A stretch of 64,000 nt of DNA from JANLYC01 sp963750495 (lineage in GTDB: Bacteria; Actinomycetota; Actinomycetes; Propionibacteriales; Nocardioidaceae): positions 248,001 to 312,000 of the forward strand of contig CAVVQV010000008.1 in NCBI GenBank assembly GCA_963750495.1, read 5' to 3'. The notes under the pieces were generated by a model. That model did not search any database and had not been told where the DNA came from. It worked only from the letters and a program-made list of their open reading frames with translations. Every line of letters begins with the position of its first letter. The first letter of the stretch is position 1. Shown piece by piece: positions 8,672 to 15,702 of this stretch. Position numbers and translations under genes: made by a program.

Positions 8672-9783
8672 TGACCGCGAGGACCTCCTCGACCCGGATC
8701 CGCGTCGAGACCGCAGCCCCGTACGACGTCGTGGTCGGCGACGGCATCCTGGGCCAGCTCGCGGGGCTGGTCGGTGACCAGGCGCGGCGGGTCGCGGTGA
8801 TCCACCCGCGGGCGGTGGCTCGGTTGGGCCGTCAGGTCCACGACGAGCTGACGACCGCAGGGTTCGAGGCCGTGTCGATCGAGGTCCCCGACGCCGAGGC
8901 AGCGAAGTCCGTCGACGTCGCCGCCTCCTGCTGGGCCGCGCTCGGCCGGGCCGGTTTCACCCGTTCGGACGTCGTCGTCGGGGTCGGCGGCGGCGCAACG
9001 ACCGACCTCGCCGGGTTCGTGGCTGCGACCTGGCTGCGGGGGGTACGCGTCCTGCACGTGCCGACCACGCTCCTCGGCATGGTCGACGCTGCGGTGGGCG
9101 GCAAGTCCGGCATCAACACGGCGGAGGGCAAGAACCTGGTCGGGGCGTTCCACGAGCCCGCCGGCGTGCTGTGCGACCTGCAGACGCTGGTCACGCTGGA
9201 CGACGCCGATCTCGTCAGCGGGCTGGCCGAGGTAGTCAAGTGCGGTTTCATCGCCGATGCCGCGATCCTGCCGCTCGTGGAGCAGGATCCTGCTGCGTCG
9301 CGGGACCCGGCCTCGGCGGTGTGCCGCGACCTGATCGAACGGGCGATTCGGGTGAAGGCGGTCGTCGTGGCCGGAGACCTGCACGAGCGTGGGTCGACGG
9401 GGGTGGGCCGCGAGGCGCTCAACTACGGGCACACCCTCGGCCACGCGATCGAGCAGGCCGAGGGCTACACCTGGCGGCACGGAGCCGCCGTGTCGGTCGG
9501 CATGGTGTACGCCGCCGAGCTCGCCCGGCTCGCCGGTGTTCTCGACGCCGAGACCGCCGCGCGCCACCGGGACGTGCTCACCGGGCTGGACCTTCCGACG
9601 ACGTACACCGGTGCGCCGTGGGAGACGCTGCTCGCGACCATGGCCGTCGACAAGAAGGCGCGCGGCGACCGGCTGCGCTTCGTCGTCCTCGAGGGGCAGG
9701 GTCGACCGACGATCCTCGAGGCGCCCGACCCAGCGCTGCTCAGCGCCGCGTTTGCGGCGGTCTCGCCGGCCCGACAGCGATAG
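8671..9783 (+). CDS. aroB: 3-dehydroquinate synthase
   Basis: AroB makes 3-dehydroquinate from DAHP, with NAD and a divalent metal. About 370 residues. Visible are the NAD-binding GVGGGATTDLAGFVAATWLRG, the conserved PTTLLGMVDAAVGGKSGIN and the metal-ligand region GREALNYGHTLGHAIE (His ligands). The ATG at 8671 overlaps the aroK stop by one base; a GTG directly before it (8668) would add one residue. The gene order and spacing imply an aroCKBQ transcription unit. Confidence 0.96.
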   Translation: MTARTSSTRIRVETAAPYDVVVGDGILGQLAGLVGDQARRVAVIHPRAVARLGRQVHDELTTAGFEAVSIEVPDAEAAKSVDVAASCWAALGRAGFTRSDVVVGVGGGATTDLAGFVAATWLRGVRVLHVPTTLLGMVDAAVGGKSGINTAEGKNLVGAFHEPAGVLCDLQTLVTLDDADLVSGLAEVVKCGFIADAAILPLVEQDPAASRDPASAVCRDLIERAIRVKAVVVAGDLHERGSTGVGREALNYGHTLGHAIEQAEGYTWRHGAAVSVGMVYAAELARLAGVLDAETAARHRDVLTGLDLPTTYTGAPWETLLATMAVDKKARGDRLRFVVLEGQGRPTILEAPDPALLSAAFAAVSPARQR

Positions 9784-9786
9784 GCT
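9781..9786 (+). promoter_or_regulatory. candidate internal -10 box for aroQ
   Basis: TAGGCT includes the aroB stop codon and ends seven bases before the GTG start of aroQ. It could drive a leaderless aroQ transcript from within the operon. No clear -35 was found. Confidence 0.3.
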
Positions 9787-9793
9787 CCGCCGC

Positions 9794-10243
9794 GTGAACG
9801 CCAGTCAGTCCGTCCTCGTGCTCAACGGGCCCAACCTCGGCCGCCTCGGTTCTCGCGAGCCCGAGGTCTACGGCGCTGCGTCTTACGACGACCTGGTGGC
9901 CGCCTGCCGCCGGTGGGGCCACGAGCTCGGGCTGAAGGTCGACGTGCGCCAGACCGACGACGAGGCGACCTTGGTCGGCTGGATCCATGAAGCCGTCGAC
10001 GGGGGAGCGACCGTCGTCCTCAACCCGGCCGCGTTCACCCACTACAGCTATGCGCTGCGCGACGCCTGTGTTCAGCTGGACGGACGCCTGCTGGAGGTCC
10101 ACCTGTCGAACCCGATGGCGCGCGAGGAGTTCCGGCACACCAGTGTCGTCTCAGGGGTGGCGCGCGGCACGATCGCCGGGTTCGGGCTGGACTCCTACCG
10201 GCTCGCGCTCGAGGCCCTGGCCGGCGACCGGAACGTCAGCTGA
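9794..10243 (+). CDS. aroQ: 3-dehydroquinate dehydratase, type II
   Basis: AroQ dehydrates 3-dehydroquinate to 3-dehydroshikimate, as a cytoplasmic dodecamer in characterised members. The 149-residue protein begins with the type II signature LVLNGPNLGRLGSREPEVYG, where the Arg and Tyr are catalytic. It continues with VRQTDDEATLVGWIHEA, the catalytic-His region NPAAFTHYSYALRDA and the substrate-binding VHLSNPMAREEFRHTSVV. The GTG start gives the standard length. The last eight bases overlap the end of the convergent gene at 10236-10706, and both stop codons lie in one 12-base palindrome. Confidence 0.96.
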   Translation: MNASQSVLVLNGPNLGRLGSREPEVYGAASYDDLVAACRRWGHELGLKVDVRQTDDEATLVGWIHEAVDGGATVVLNPAAFTHYSYALRDACVQLDGRLLEVHLSNPMAREEFRHTSVVSGVARGTIAGFGLDSYRLALEALAGDRNVS

Positions 10244-10706
10244 CGCTCCGGACCGTCTGCACGGCCTCGAGGATGCTGCAGCCCAGCTCGTCGCACAGCA
10301 GCTGGACGGCTGCCACCTCGTGCCCATCGGTTAGGAACGTGATCACCTGCCCGCGCAGCCCGGTGGGCAGCTCCAGCGCGGACGCACCGGGCAGCAGCGC
10401 CGCGGACACGGGCCCGGTGGGCACGCCCAGCAAGCTGCTCTCGATCGTCGAGTCCAGGGTGCTTTCGAGCGCTGCCGACCCGATGTAGCGCTCCACGGTC
10501 GGATCGCCGGCGGACGAGCGGGCCCGCCGTTTCGCTGATGCACCGGATGAGGGCGGTTCCGGGACCGACCGGAACTCCACCACGTCGACCTCCTCACCTG
10601 GCCCGACCTCGTCGACCTGGTCGACCTCCACGAGCTCGACCTGCTCAGAAAGGCCGTCCCGGGGGAGCGGAGGAGGTGACCAGTCCGGTGTGCGCCAAAA
10701 GCTCAT
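10236..10706 (-). CDS. hypothetical protein with acidic linker and helical C-terminus
   Basis: I do not recognise this 156-residue protein. It begins MSFWRTPDWSPPPLPRDG, has an acidic, valine-rich middle (VELVEVDQVDEVGPGEEVDVVEF), a short Arg-rich patch (KRRARSS) and a folded-looking C-terminus that ends in GHEVAAVQLLCDELGCSILEAVQTVRSVS. That tail vaguely resembles the helical C-terminal domain of ribosomal L7/L12-type proteins, but the match is weak. The ATG at 10706 is preferred to the upstream start at 10742 because a TAGCGT box lies seven bases before it. No signal peptide or membrane segment is seen. It is convergent with aroQ and overlaps it by eight bases. Confidence 0.72.
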   Translation of the reverse strand: MSFWRTPDWSPPPLPRDGLSEQVELVEVDQVDEVGPGEEVDVVEFRSVPEPPSSGASAKRRARSSAGDPTVERYIGSAALESTLDSTIESSLLGVPTGPVSAALLPGASALELPTGLRGQVITFLTDGHEVAAVQLLCDELGCSILEAVQTVRSVS

Positions 10707-10713
10707 GTGTCCC

Positions 10714-10719
10714 ACGCTA
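10714..10719 (-). promoter_or_regulatory. candidate -10 box for the minus-strand hypothetical gene
   Basis: On the minus strand, TAGCGT ends seven bases before the ATG at 10706, again a leaderless arrangement. No good -35 was seen. Confidence 0.35.
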
Positions 10720-10777
10720 GCCCTGTCCAGCGCTGGTTCCACCCCGGCCGCCGGGGCTCCCGGTGGGGCGCGGTCGA

Positions 10778-10808
10778 TTGGGGTCGGCAGCGTGCCTGCG
10801 GCTAGACT
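10778..10808 (+). promoter_or_regulatory. candidate efp promoter
   Basis: TTGGGG (10778-10783) and TAGACT (10803-10808) are separated by 19 bases, slightly longer than ideal. The implied start is about 85-90 bases before the efp ATG. The -10 match is better than the -35 match. Confidence 0.4.
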
Positions 10809-10901
10809 GACGCGTCAACCCCGCGATCGTTCCCTGGACGACGCACGGCCCAGTACGACTCCGGCACCACGAGTGCGACGACGAAGACACAGGAAGCCCT
10901 C

Positions 10902-11465
10902 ATGGCGACGACGAACGACCTGAAGAACGGCATGGTGCTCAACCTCGACGGCCAGCTCTGGTCCGTGGTCTGGTTCCAGCACCACAAGCCCGGCAAGGGC
11001 GGTGCCGTCATGCGCACCAAGCTGAAGAACGTGATGTCGGGCAAGGTCGTCGACAAGACCTTCAACGCCGACGTCAAGGTCGACGTCGCGAACGTCGACA
11101 AGCGCACCATGACGTACCTCTACAACGACGGAGACTCCTACGTCTTCATGGACGCCGAGACCTTCGAGCAGACCCACCTGACACCGGACACCGTCGGCGA
11201 CGCCTCGAACTTCATGCTCGAGAACCAGGAGGCGATCGTCGCGGTCCACGACAACACGCCGCTGTACATCGAGCTCCCGGCCTCCGTCGAGCTGCAGGTC
11301 GAGTACACCGAGCCGGGCTTGCAGGGTGACCGCTCGACGGGTGGCACGAAGCCTGCGCGACTCGAGACCGGCCACGAGATCGCCGTTCCGCTGTTCATCA
11401 CCACCGGTGAGAAGATCAAGGTCGACACCCGTGACGGCAGCTACCTCGGCCGCGTCACCAGCTGA
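10902..11465 (+). CDS. efp: translation elongation factor P
   Basis: EF-P relieves ribosome stalling at polyproline stretches by reaching the peptidyl-transferase centre. The 187-residue protein has the usual three barrel domains: KOW-like N-domain, the OB domain containing EYTEPGLQGDRSTGGTKPA, and the C-terminal OB domain ending YLGRVTS. The tip loop of domain I reads HHKPGKGGA with K32, P30 and G34. In Actinobacteria the tip lysine is thought to work without modification, and no epmA-like gene is seen here. An AGGAAG ribosome binding site precedes the ATG. nusB follows 17 bases downstream, the usual actinobacterial pair. Confidence 0.97.
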   Translation: MATTNDLKNGMVLNLDGQLWSVVWFQHHKPGKGGAVMRTKLKNVMSGKVVDKTFNADVKVDVANVDKRTMTYLYNDGDSYVFMDAETFEQTHLTPDTVGDASNFMLENQEAIVAVHDNTPLYIELPASVELQVEYTEPGLQGDRSTGGTKPARLETGHEIAVPLFITTGEKIKVDTRDGSYLGRVTS

Positions 11466-11482
11466 GTCAGGAGCACACGCCC

Positions 11483-11920
11483 ATGGGTGCACGCACCAAG
11501 GCGCGCAAGCGCGCTCTCGACATCCTCTACGAATCCGAGCTACGCGGACTTCCGGCCGAGGAGACACTGACCGCGCGGCAGGAGGCGGCCGAGACACCGC
11601 TCAACCCCTACACGGTCACCTTGGTCGAAGGCGTCGACCGGCATCGCACCGAGATCGACGAGACCATCTCGGCGTACTCGTCGGGCTGGCCGCTCGCGCG
11701 GATGCCTGCCGTCGACCGCAACATCGTGCGGATCGGGGTCTTCGAGCTCACGCATGTCGATGAGGTGCCTGACGCCGTCGCCCTCTCCGAGGCCGTGACC
11801 CTGGCCCGCGAGCTGTCGACCGACGACTCACCGGCGTTCGTGAACGGACTGCTGGCGAAGATTGCCGATGGCCGGCCGCAGGCCTCGGAGTCCCCGCTGC
11901 CGGCTCATCCGGCCACGTGA
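11483..11920 (+). CDS. nusB: transcription antitermination factor NusB
   Basis: NusB binds boxA RNA with NusE (S10) during rRNA antitermination. The 145-residue protein is all-helical with the family N-terminus GARTKARKRALDILYESELRG. The conserved core is WPLARMPAVDRNIVRIGVFEL, followed by VALSEAVTLARELSTDDSPAFVNGLLAKI, which carries the RNA-binding and S10-contact surface. It lies 17 bases after efp. A strong hairpin at 11978-12009 lies between it and the convergent bldD. Confidence 0.95.
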   Translation: MGARTKARKRALDILYESELRGLPAEETLTARQEAAETPLNPYTVTLVEGVDRHRTEIDETISAYSSGWPLARMPAVDRNIVRIGVFELTHVDEVPDAVALSEAVTLARELSTDDSPAFVNGLLAKIADGRPQASESPLPAHPAT

Positions 11921-11965
11921 GGGTGATCGACCGAGCGGGTGGCTGACCAACTCAACGAATTCGGG

Positions 11966-12014
11966 TGGTTTGGTGAGACAGATCCCGCGGCTTCGCCGCT
12001 GGGATCTGTCCATC
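11966..12014. repeat. copy A of a 49-base palindromic repeat element
   Basis: This 49-base stretch contains the nusB/bldD terminator hairpin and aligns at about 39 of 49 positions with the minus strand of 17271-17319 inside carA. Both share the core CCCGCGGCTTCGCCGCTG and the flanks TGGTTTG and TCCATC. Differences in the stem arms are compensatory (AGATCCC/GGGATCT here, GGTCC/GGACC in carA), so the hairpin is kept in both copies. Confidence 0.7.
11978..12009. terminator. bidirectional hairpin terminator between nusB and bldD
   Basis: ACAGATCCC (11978-11986) pairs perfectly with GGGATCTGT (12001-12009), and the inner GCGG pairs with CCGC around a CTTCG loop, with one bulged T at 12000. It lies between two convergent genes and is symmetric, so it can stop both transcripts. 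There is no long U tract, as is common in high-GC Actinobacteria. Confidence 0.75.
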
Positions 12015-12510
12015 AGTACTCTGCCGGCTCGCGGGTGCCATCGGGGCGCATGACGCCCCAGTTGATGAGGCGCTCGGCCAACGCGCTCGGCGGCTCGTCG
12101 TAGATGACGGCGAGCGTGCGCAGGTCTTCCTGGCGGATCGACAGCACGCGTCCGTTGTAGTCGCCGCGCATCGACTGGATGCTGGCGGTGAACCGCGACA
12201 GGGGCGCAGCGTCGTTGAGGTCGAGCTGATGGAGACGCTCGATGTCGAGGACCAGCTTCGGCTGTGCCTCGCGGGCTGCCCCGAGCTCGTGCGCGCCAGG
12301 CAGCAGCTCGTTCATGGGCACGCCGTAGAACTGAGCCAGCTCGGAGAGTCGCTGCACGGTCACCGCCCGGTCGCCGCGCTCGTAGGAGCCGACGACAACG
12401 GCCTTCCAGAGGCCGTCGGACTTCTCCTCGACACCCTGCAGCGAGAGGCCTTGCTGCTGGCGGATGGCCCGAAGGCGCATTCCGAGGGCCTTGGCGTAGT
12501 TCTCTGTCAT
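12013..12510 (-). CDS. bldD: developmental regulator BldD, c-di-GMP-responsive
   Basis: A 165-residue transcription factor that represses developmental genes when dimerised by tetrameric c-di-GMP in Streptomyces. The N-terminal XRE-type helix-turn-helix spans about residues 8-72 (MRLRAIRQQQGLSLQGVEEK, GSYERGDRAVTVQRLSELA). The C-terminal domain carries the c-di-GMP signature RGD (115-117), eight residues, then RQED (126-129), which matches the RxD-x8-RxxD rule. The ATG at 12510 is preceded by AAGGGA six bases upstream and matches the normal BldD length, so the longer upstream reading frame is rejected. Two BldD-box-like sites lie 80-115 bases upstream, suggesting autoregulation. It is convergent with nusB and divergent from pyrR. 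Confidence 0.96.
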   Translation of the reverse strand: MTENYAKALGMRLRAIRQQQGLSLQGVEEKSDGLWKAVVVGSYERGDRAVTVQRLSELAQFYGVPMNELLPGAHELGAAREAQPKLVLDIERLHQLDLNDAAPLSRFTASIQSMRGDYNGRVLSIRQEDLRTLAVIYDEPPSALAERLINWGVMRPDGTREPAEY

Positions 12511-12591
12511 GTTTCGTCCCTTTCTCTGCGGACGAAAATGGTAGGGATCGTCCTGCACCGAGATGAAAAGCGTACCGAGGAATCGGCCTTG

Positions 12592-12606
12592 GTTACTCAG
12601 AGTTGC
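12592..12606. promoter_or_regulatory. BldD box 1 in the bldD/pyrR intergenic region
   Basis: GTTACTCAGAGTTGC matches eight of the nine fixed positions of the published Streptomyces BldD consensus NTNACNCWGNGTNAN. It lies upstream of bldD, in the gap shared with pyrR. Confidence 0.65.
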
Positions 12607-12610
12607 CAAA

Positions 12611-12625
12611 AATACTCTGTGTATT
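12611..12625. promoter_or_regulatory. BldD box 2 in the bldD/pyrR intergenic region
   Basis: AATACTCTGTGTATT matches seven of nine fixed positions of the BldD consensus. Its centre is 19 bases from the centre of box 1, about two helical turns, so two BldD dimers could bind the same face of the DNA. Confidence 0.55.
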
Positions 12626-12662
12626 CGAAAACTCGTTCGCCGGGGTAGTCCCGGGCACCTGA

Positions 12663-12668
12663 TACGGT
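12663..12668 (+). promoter_or_regulatory. candidate -10 box of the pyr operon
   Basis: TACGGT lies 61 bases before the pyrR start, just upstream of the PyrR-binding hairpin, so a transcript from here would carry the whole hairpin. The -35 is not convincing. Confidence 0.4.
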
Positions 12669-12689
12669 GACGACCGACAGACATCCTTT

Positions 12690-12720
12690 AACGAGCCGTC
12701 CCGTGAGGCGGAGAAGGAGG
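12690..12720 (+). promoter_or_regulatory. PyrR-binding hairpin overlapping the pyrR ribosome binding site region
   Basis: GCCGTCCCGTGAGGC (12695-12709) contains the PyrR recognition pattern UCCNGNGAGGY in a short hairpin loop. It is followed directly by the strong ribosome binding site AAGGAGG (12714-12720), eight bases before the GTG. In mycobacteria PyrR with UMP represses translation through such an element, and the layout here fits that rather than a terminator/antiterminator pair. UMP-bound PyrR would then lower expression of the whole coupled operon. Confidence 0.8.
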
Positions 12721-12728
12721 TCGAAGCC

Positions 12729-13418
12729 GTGCCGTCTGCGCAGCGCAGCTCGTCCGCCACGACCGCATCCGCACCGTTCTCGGGGGCAGATTCCCCTGCC
12801 GGTCCCCCCGCTGACCCGGCTGGATCCCCTCCCACACCTCCGCACGAGGTCTCTCGCGTCGTCCTCGACGCCAACGACATCAACCGGGCTCTGACGCGAG
12901 TGGCGCACGAGATCCTGGAGCGGAACAAGGGCTCGGCCGACGTGATCTTGCTGGGTATCCCCTCACGCGGTACGCCGTTGGCCCATCGGATCGCCGCCGT
13001 CATGAGCCGTGTCGAAGGCGTCGACGTACCGGCCGGCTCGCTCGACATCACGATGTACCGCGACGACTTGCGCATGAAGCCTGCACGAGCACTCGGCGCT
13101 ACCGACATCCCGGCCCGCGGAGTCGACGGAGCCATCGTGGTCCTCGTCGATGACGTGCTCTTCAGCGGCCGCACCATCAGGGCCGCGCTCGACGCCCTCA
13201 ACGACGTGGGACGGCCGCGTGCGGTCCAGCTCGCCGTGCTCGTCGACCGGGGCCATCGCGAGCTGCCGATCCGGGCCGACTTCGTGGGCAAGAACCTGCC
13301 GACCTCACTGACGGAGCGGGTGCATGTGTCCCTGAGCGAGTTCGACGGCGCAGACGCGAGCGCGCCCGGTGGCGCCGATGCCGTGGTCATCTCCACACCG
13401 GAGGCGAGCGCGTCATGA
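12729..13418 (+). CDS. pyrR: PyrR bifunctional regulator / uracil phosphoribosyltransferase
   Basis: PyrR binds pyr mRNA when UMP is high and has uracil phosphoribosyltransferase activity in many species. The 229-residue protein contains the PRPP loop VVLVDDVLFSGRTI (137-150), the type I PRTase motifs ILLGIPSRGTPLA and LDITMYRDDL, and the C-terminal VGKNLPTSLTERVHV typical of PyrR. A low-complexity, Pro/Ser/Ala-rich tail of about 37 residues precedes the domain. The GTG start is set by the AAGGAGG at 12714-12720. It opens a nine-gene operon, and its stop overlaps pyrB (ATGA). Confidence 0.96.
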   Translation: MPSAQRSSSATTASAPFSGADSPAGPPADPAGSPPTPPHEVSRVVLDANDINRALTRVAHEILERNKGSADVILLGIPSRGTPLAHRIAAVMSRVEGVDVPAGSLDITMYRDDLRMKPARALGATDIPARGVDGAIVVLVDDVLFSGRTIRAALDALNDVGRPRAVQLAVLVDRGHRELPIRADFVGKNLPTSLTERVHVSLSEFDGADASAPGGADAVVISTPEASAS

Positions 13419-14422
13419 AGCGCCATCTCTTGTCGGCCGCTGACCTCACGCGCGACGACGCGCTGAACATCCTCGACACGGCGGCCGAGCTGCTGTCCCT
13501 CGCGGACCGTCCGATCAAGAAGCTGCCGACCCTGCGCGGACGCACGGTGGTCAACCTGTTCTTCGAGGACTCGACCCGCACCAGGATCTCGTTCGAGGCG
13601 GCCGCCAAGCGGCTGTCGGCCGACGTCATCAACTTCAGTGCCAAGGGGTCGAGCGTGTCCAAGGGCGAGAGCCTGAAGGACACCGCGCTGACCCTGGAGG
13701 CGATGGGCGCGGACGCCGTCGTGATCCGCCACGGGGCGTCGGGGGCTCCGCACCGGCTCGCGAACTCCGGCTGGGTGCGCTCCAGCGTGGTGAACGCCGG
13801 CGACGGGACGCACGAGCACCCCACCCAGGCCCTGCTCGACGCATTCACTCTGCGCCGTCACCTCGGTGAGCTCGACGGACGGCGCATCACGATCGTCGGT
13901 GACGTCCTGCACAGTCGCGTGGCGCGGTCGAACGCACTCCTGCTGGCCACCCTCGGCGCAGAGGTGACCCTGGTCGCGCCCCCGACACTGCTCCCGGTCG
14001 GGGTCGACAGCTGGCCGGTCCAGACGTCGTACGACCTCGACGGCGCCCTCGACAAGTGCGACGCGGTGATGATGCTGCGTGTCCAGAGCGAGCGGATGAA
14101 CGCAGCGTTCTTCCCGAGCGCCCGCGAGTACAGCCGTCGTTACGGCCTGGACGACCGCCGGTTCGCCCGGCTGCCCGAGCATGCGATCGTCATGCATCCC
14201 GGTCCGATGAACCGCGGGATGGAGATCTCGGCGAATGTCGCGGACTCGGCTCGCTCGGTCATCGTCGAACAGGTCACGAACGGAGTCGCGGTACGGATGG
14301 CGGTCCTCTACCTGCTGCTGTCCGGGGCGGATCCGGAAGCGCCGACAGCCGAGGAAGCGCTGGTCGACGAGGAAGCACTGGTCGACGAGGAAACACTGGC
14401 CAACGAGGAGGACGCCCGATGA
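13415..14422 (+). CDS. pyrB: aspartate carbamoyltransferase catalytic subunit
   Basis: PyrB joins carbamoyl phosphate and aspartate. The carbamoyl-phosphate loop EDSTRTRISFE (51-61), SSVSKGESLKDT and GDGTHEHPTQALLDAF are intact, as is the C-terminal HPGPMNRGMEI. No regulatory subunit gene (pyrI) is present. The protein is 335 residues, longer than usual because the C-terminus holds three copies of a six-residue repeat (EALVDE, EALVDE, ETLANE, residues 314-331). The 3-prime end overlaps pyrC by four bases. Confidence 0.96.
   Translation: MKRHLLSAADLTRDDALNILDTAAELLSLADRPIKKLPTLRGRTVVNLFFEDSTRTRISFEAAAKRLSADVINFSAKGSSVSKGESLKDTALTLEAMGADAVVIRHGASGAPHRLANSGWVRSSVVNAGDGTHEHPTQALLDAFTLRRHLGELDGRRITIVGDVLHSRVARSNALLLATLGAEVTLVAPPTLLPVGVDSWPVQTSYDLDGALDKCDAVMMLRVQSERMNAAFFPSAREYSRRYGLDDRRFARLPEHAIVMHPGPMNRGMEISANVADSARSVIVEQVTNGVAVRMAVLYLLLSGADPEAPTAEEALVDEEALVDEETLANEEDAR
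14354..14407 (+). repeat. three 18-base tandem repeats in the 3-prime end of pyrB
   Basis: Units at 14354-14371, 14372-14389 and 14390-14407 are in frame and encode EALVDE, EALVDE and ETLANE. The first two differ at one base and the third has diverged. They lengthen an acidic tail beyond the conserved enzyme. Confidence 0.85.
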
Positions 14423-15702
14423 GCACGGCGTACGTGATCAAGGGGGCTCGCCCGCTCGGTGGCGAGCCAACGGACATCACGCTCGTCGACGGGGTGATCG
14501 GCGAAGCCGGGGCTGCGCCGCCCGGTGCGGTCACGGTCGACGCGGACGGGCTGGTCGCCCTGCCGGGACTCGTCGACCTGCACACCCATCTGCGCGAACC
14601 CGGCCGCGAGGATGCCGAGACGGTCGAGTCCGGGTCGCGAGCCGCAGCCCTCGGTGGCTTCACCGCAGTGCACGCGATGGCCAACACCGATCCGGTAGCC
14701 GACACCGCCGGCGTCGTCGAGCAGGTGCTCAACCTCGGGCTCACGGCCGGCTACGTCGACGTACGACCGGTCGGCGCCGTCACCGTCGGGCTGGGCGGCC
14801 AACGGCTGGCCGAGCTCGGTGCGATGGCCGACTCGGCCGCCCGCGTGCGGGTCTTCTCCGACGACGGAAAGTGCGTCTCCGACGCAGTGCTGATGCGCCG
14901 CGCCCTGGAGTACGTCAAGGCCTTCGACGGGGTCATCGCCCAGCACGCACAGGAGTCCCGGCTCACCGAGGACGCCCAGATGAACGAGGGCACGATGTCT
15001 GGCGTCCTCGGAATGCGCGGCTGGCCCGCGGTCGCCGAGGAGGCGATCATCGCGCGGGACTGCCTCCTCGCCGCCCACGTCGGCTCGCGGCTGCACATCT
15101 GTCACGTGTCGACAGCCGGCTCGGTCGAGCTGATCCGCTGGGCCAAGAGCAAGGGCTGGAACGTCACCGCCGAGGTGACGCCGCACCACCTGATGTTGAC
15201 CGACGATCTCGTCGCCAGCTACGACCCGATCTACAAGGTCAACCCGCCACTGCGGACCGCCGACGACGTCGAGGCGCTACGGGGCGGACTCGCCGACGGC
15301 ACGATCGACGCGGTCGCCACCGACCACGCGCCGCATCCCACCGAGGACAAGGAGTGCGAGTGGGCCGCCGCCGCGATGGGCATGCTCGGGCTCGAGACAG
15401 CGCTCTCGGTCGTCCAGCACGCGATGGTCGACACGGGGCTGCTCGACTGGGCCGGGGTGGCAGACCGGATGTCGGTCCGACCGGCCGCGATCGGGCGGCT
15501 GTCCGACCACGGGGGGCGCCTTGAGCCCGGCAGCGCCGGCAACCTCACTCTGGTCGACCCGGCGGCTGTCCGGTTGATCGACCCGCGGGAGTCCGCGTCG
15601 CTGTCCCGCAACACGCCCTACGCCGGGCTCGAGCTGCCGGGACGCGTCGTCGCGACCTTCTTGCGCGGCCGGGCCACCGTGCTCGACGGAAAGCTGCAGT
15701 GA
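14419..15702 (+). CDS. pyrC: dihydroorotase
   Basis: PyrC cyclises carbamoyl aspartate to dihydroorotate. The 427-residue protein is the long amidohydrolase class: DLHTHLREPG (zinc ligands H55 and H57), MANTDPVAD, HAQESRLTE, LHICHVSTAGS, TAEVTPHHLMLTD, YKVNPPLR and ATDHAPHPTEDK with the catalytic Asp. The ATG at 14419 overlaps the pyrB stop (ATGA) and gives the standard N-terminus; the open frame further upstream is a shadow of pyrB. Confidence 0.96.
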   Translation: MSTAYVIKGARPLGGEPTDITLVDGVIGEAGAAPPGAVTVDADGLVALPGLVDLHTHLREPGREDAETVESGSRAAALGGFTAVHAMANTDPVADTAGVVEQVLNLGLTAGYVDVRPVGAVTVGLGGQRLAELGAMADSAARVRVFSDDGKCVSDAVLMRRALEYVKAFDGVIAQHAQESRLTEDAQMNEGTMSGVLGMRGWPAVAEEAIIARDCLLAAHVGSRLHICHVSTAGSVELIRWAKSKGWNVTAEVTPHHLMLTDDLVASYDPIYKVNPPLRTADDVEALRGGLADGTIDAVATDHAPHPTEDKECEWAAAAMGMLGLETALSVVQHAMVDTGLLDWAGVADRMSVRPAAIGRLSDHGGRLEPGSAGNLTLVDPAAVRLIDPRESASLSRNTPYAGLELPGRVVATFLRGRATVLDGKLQ

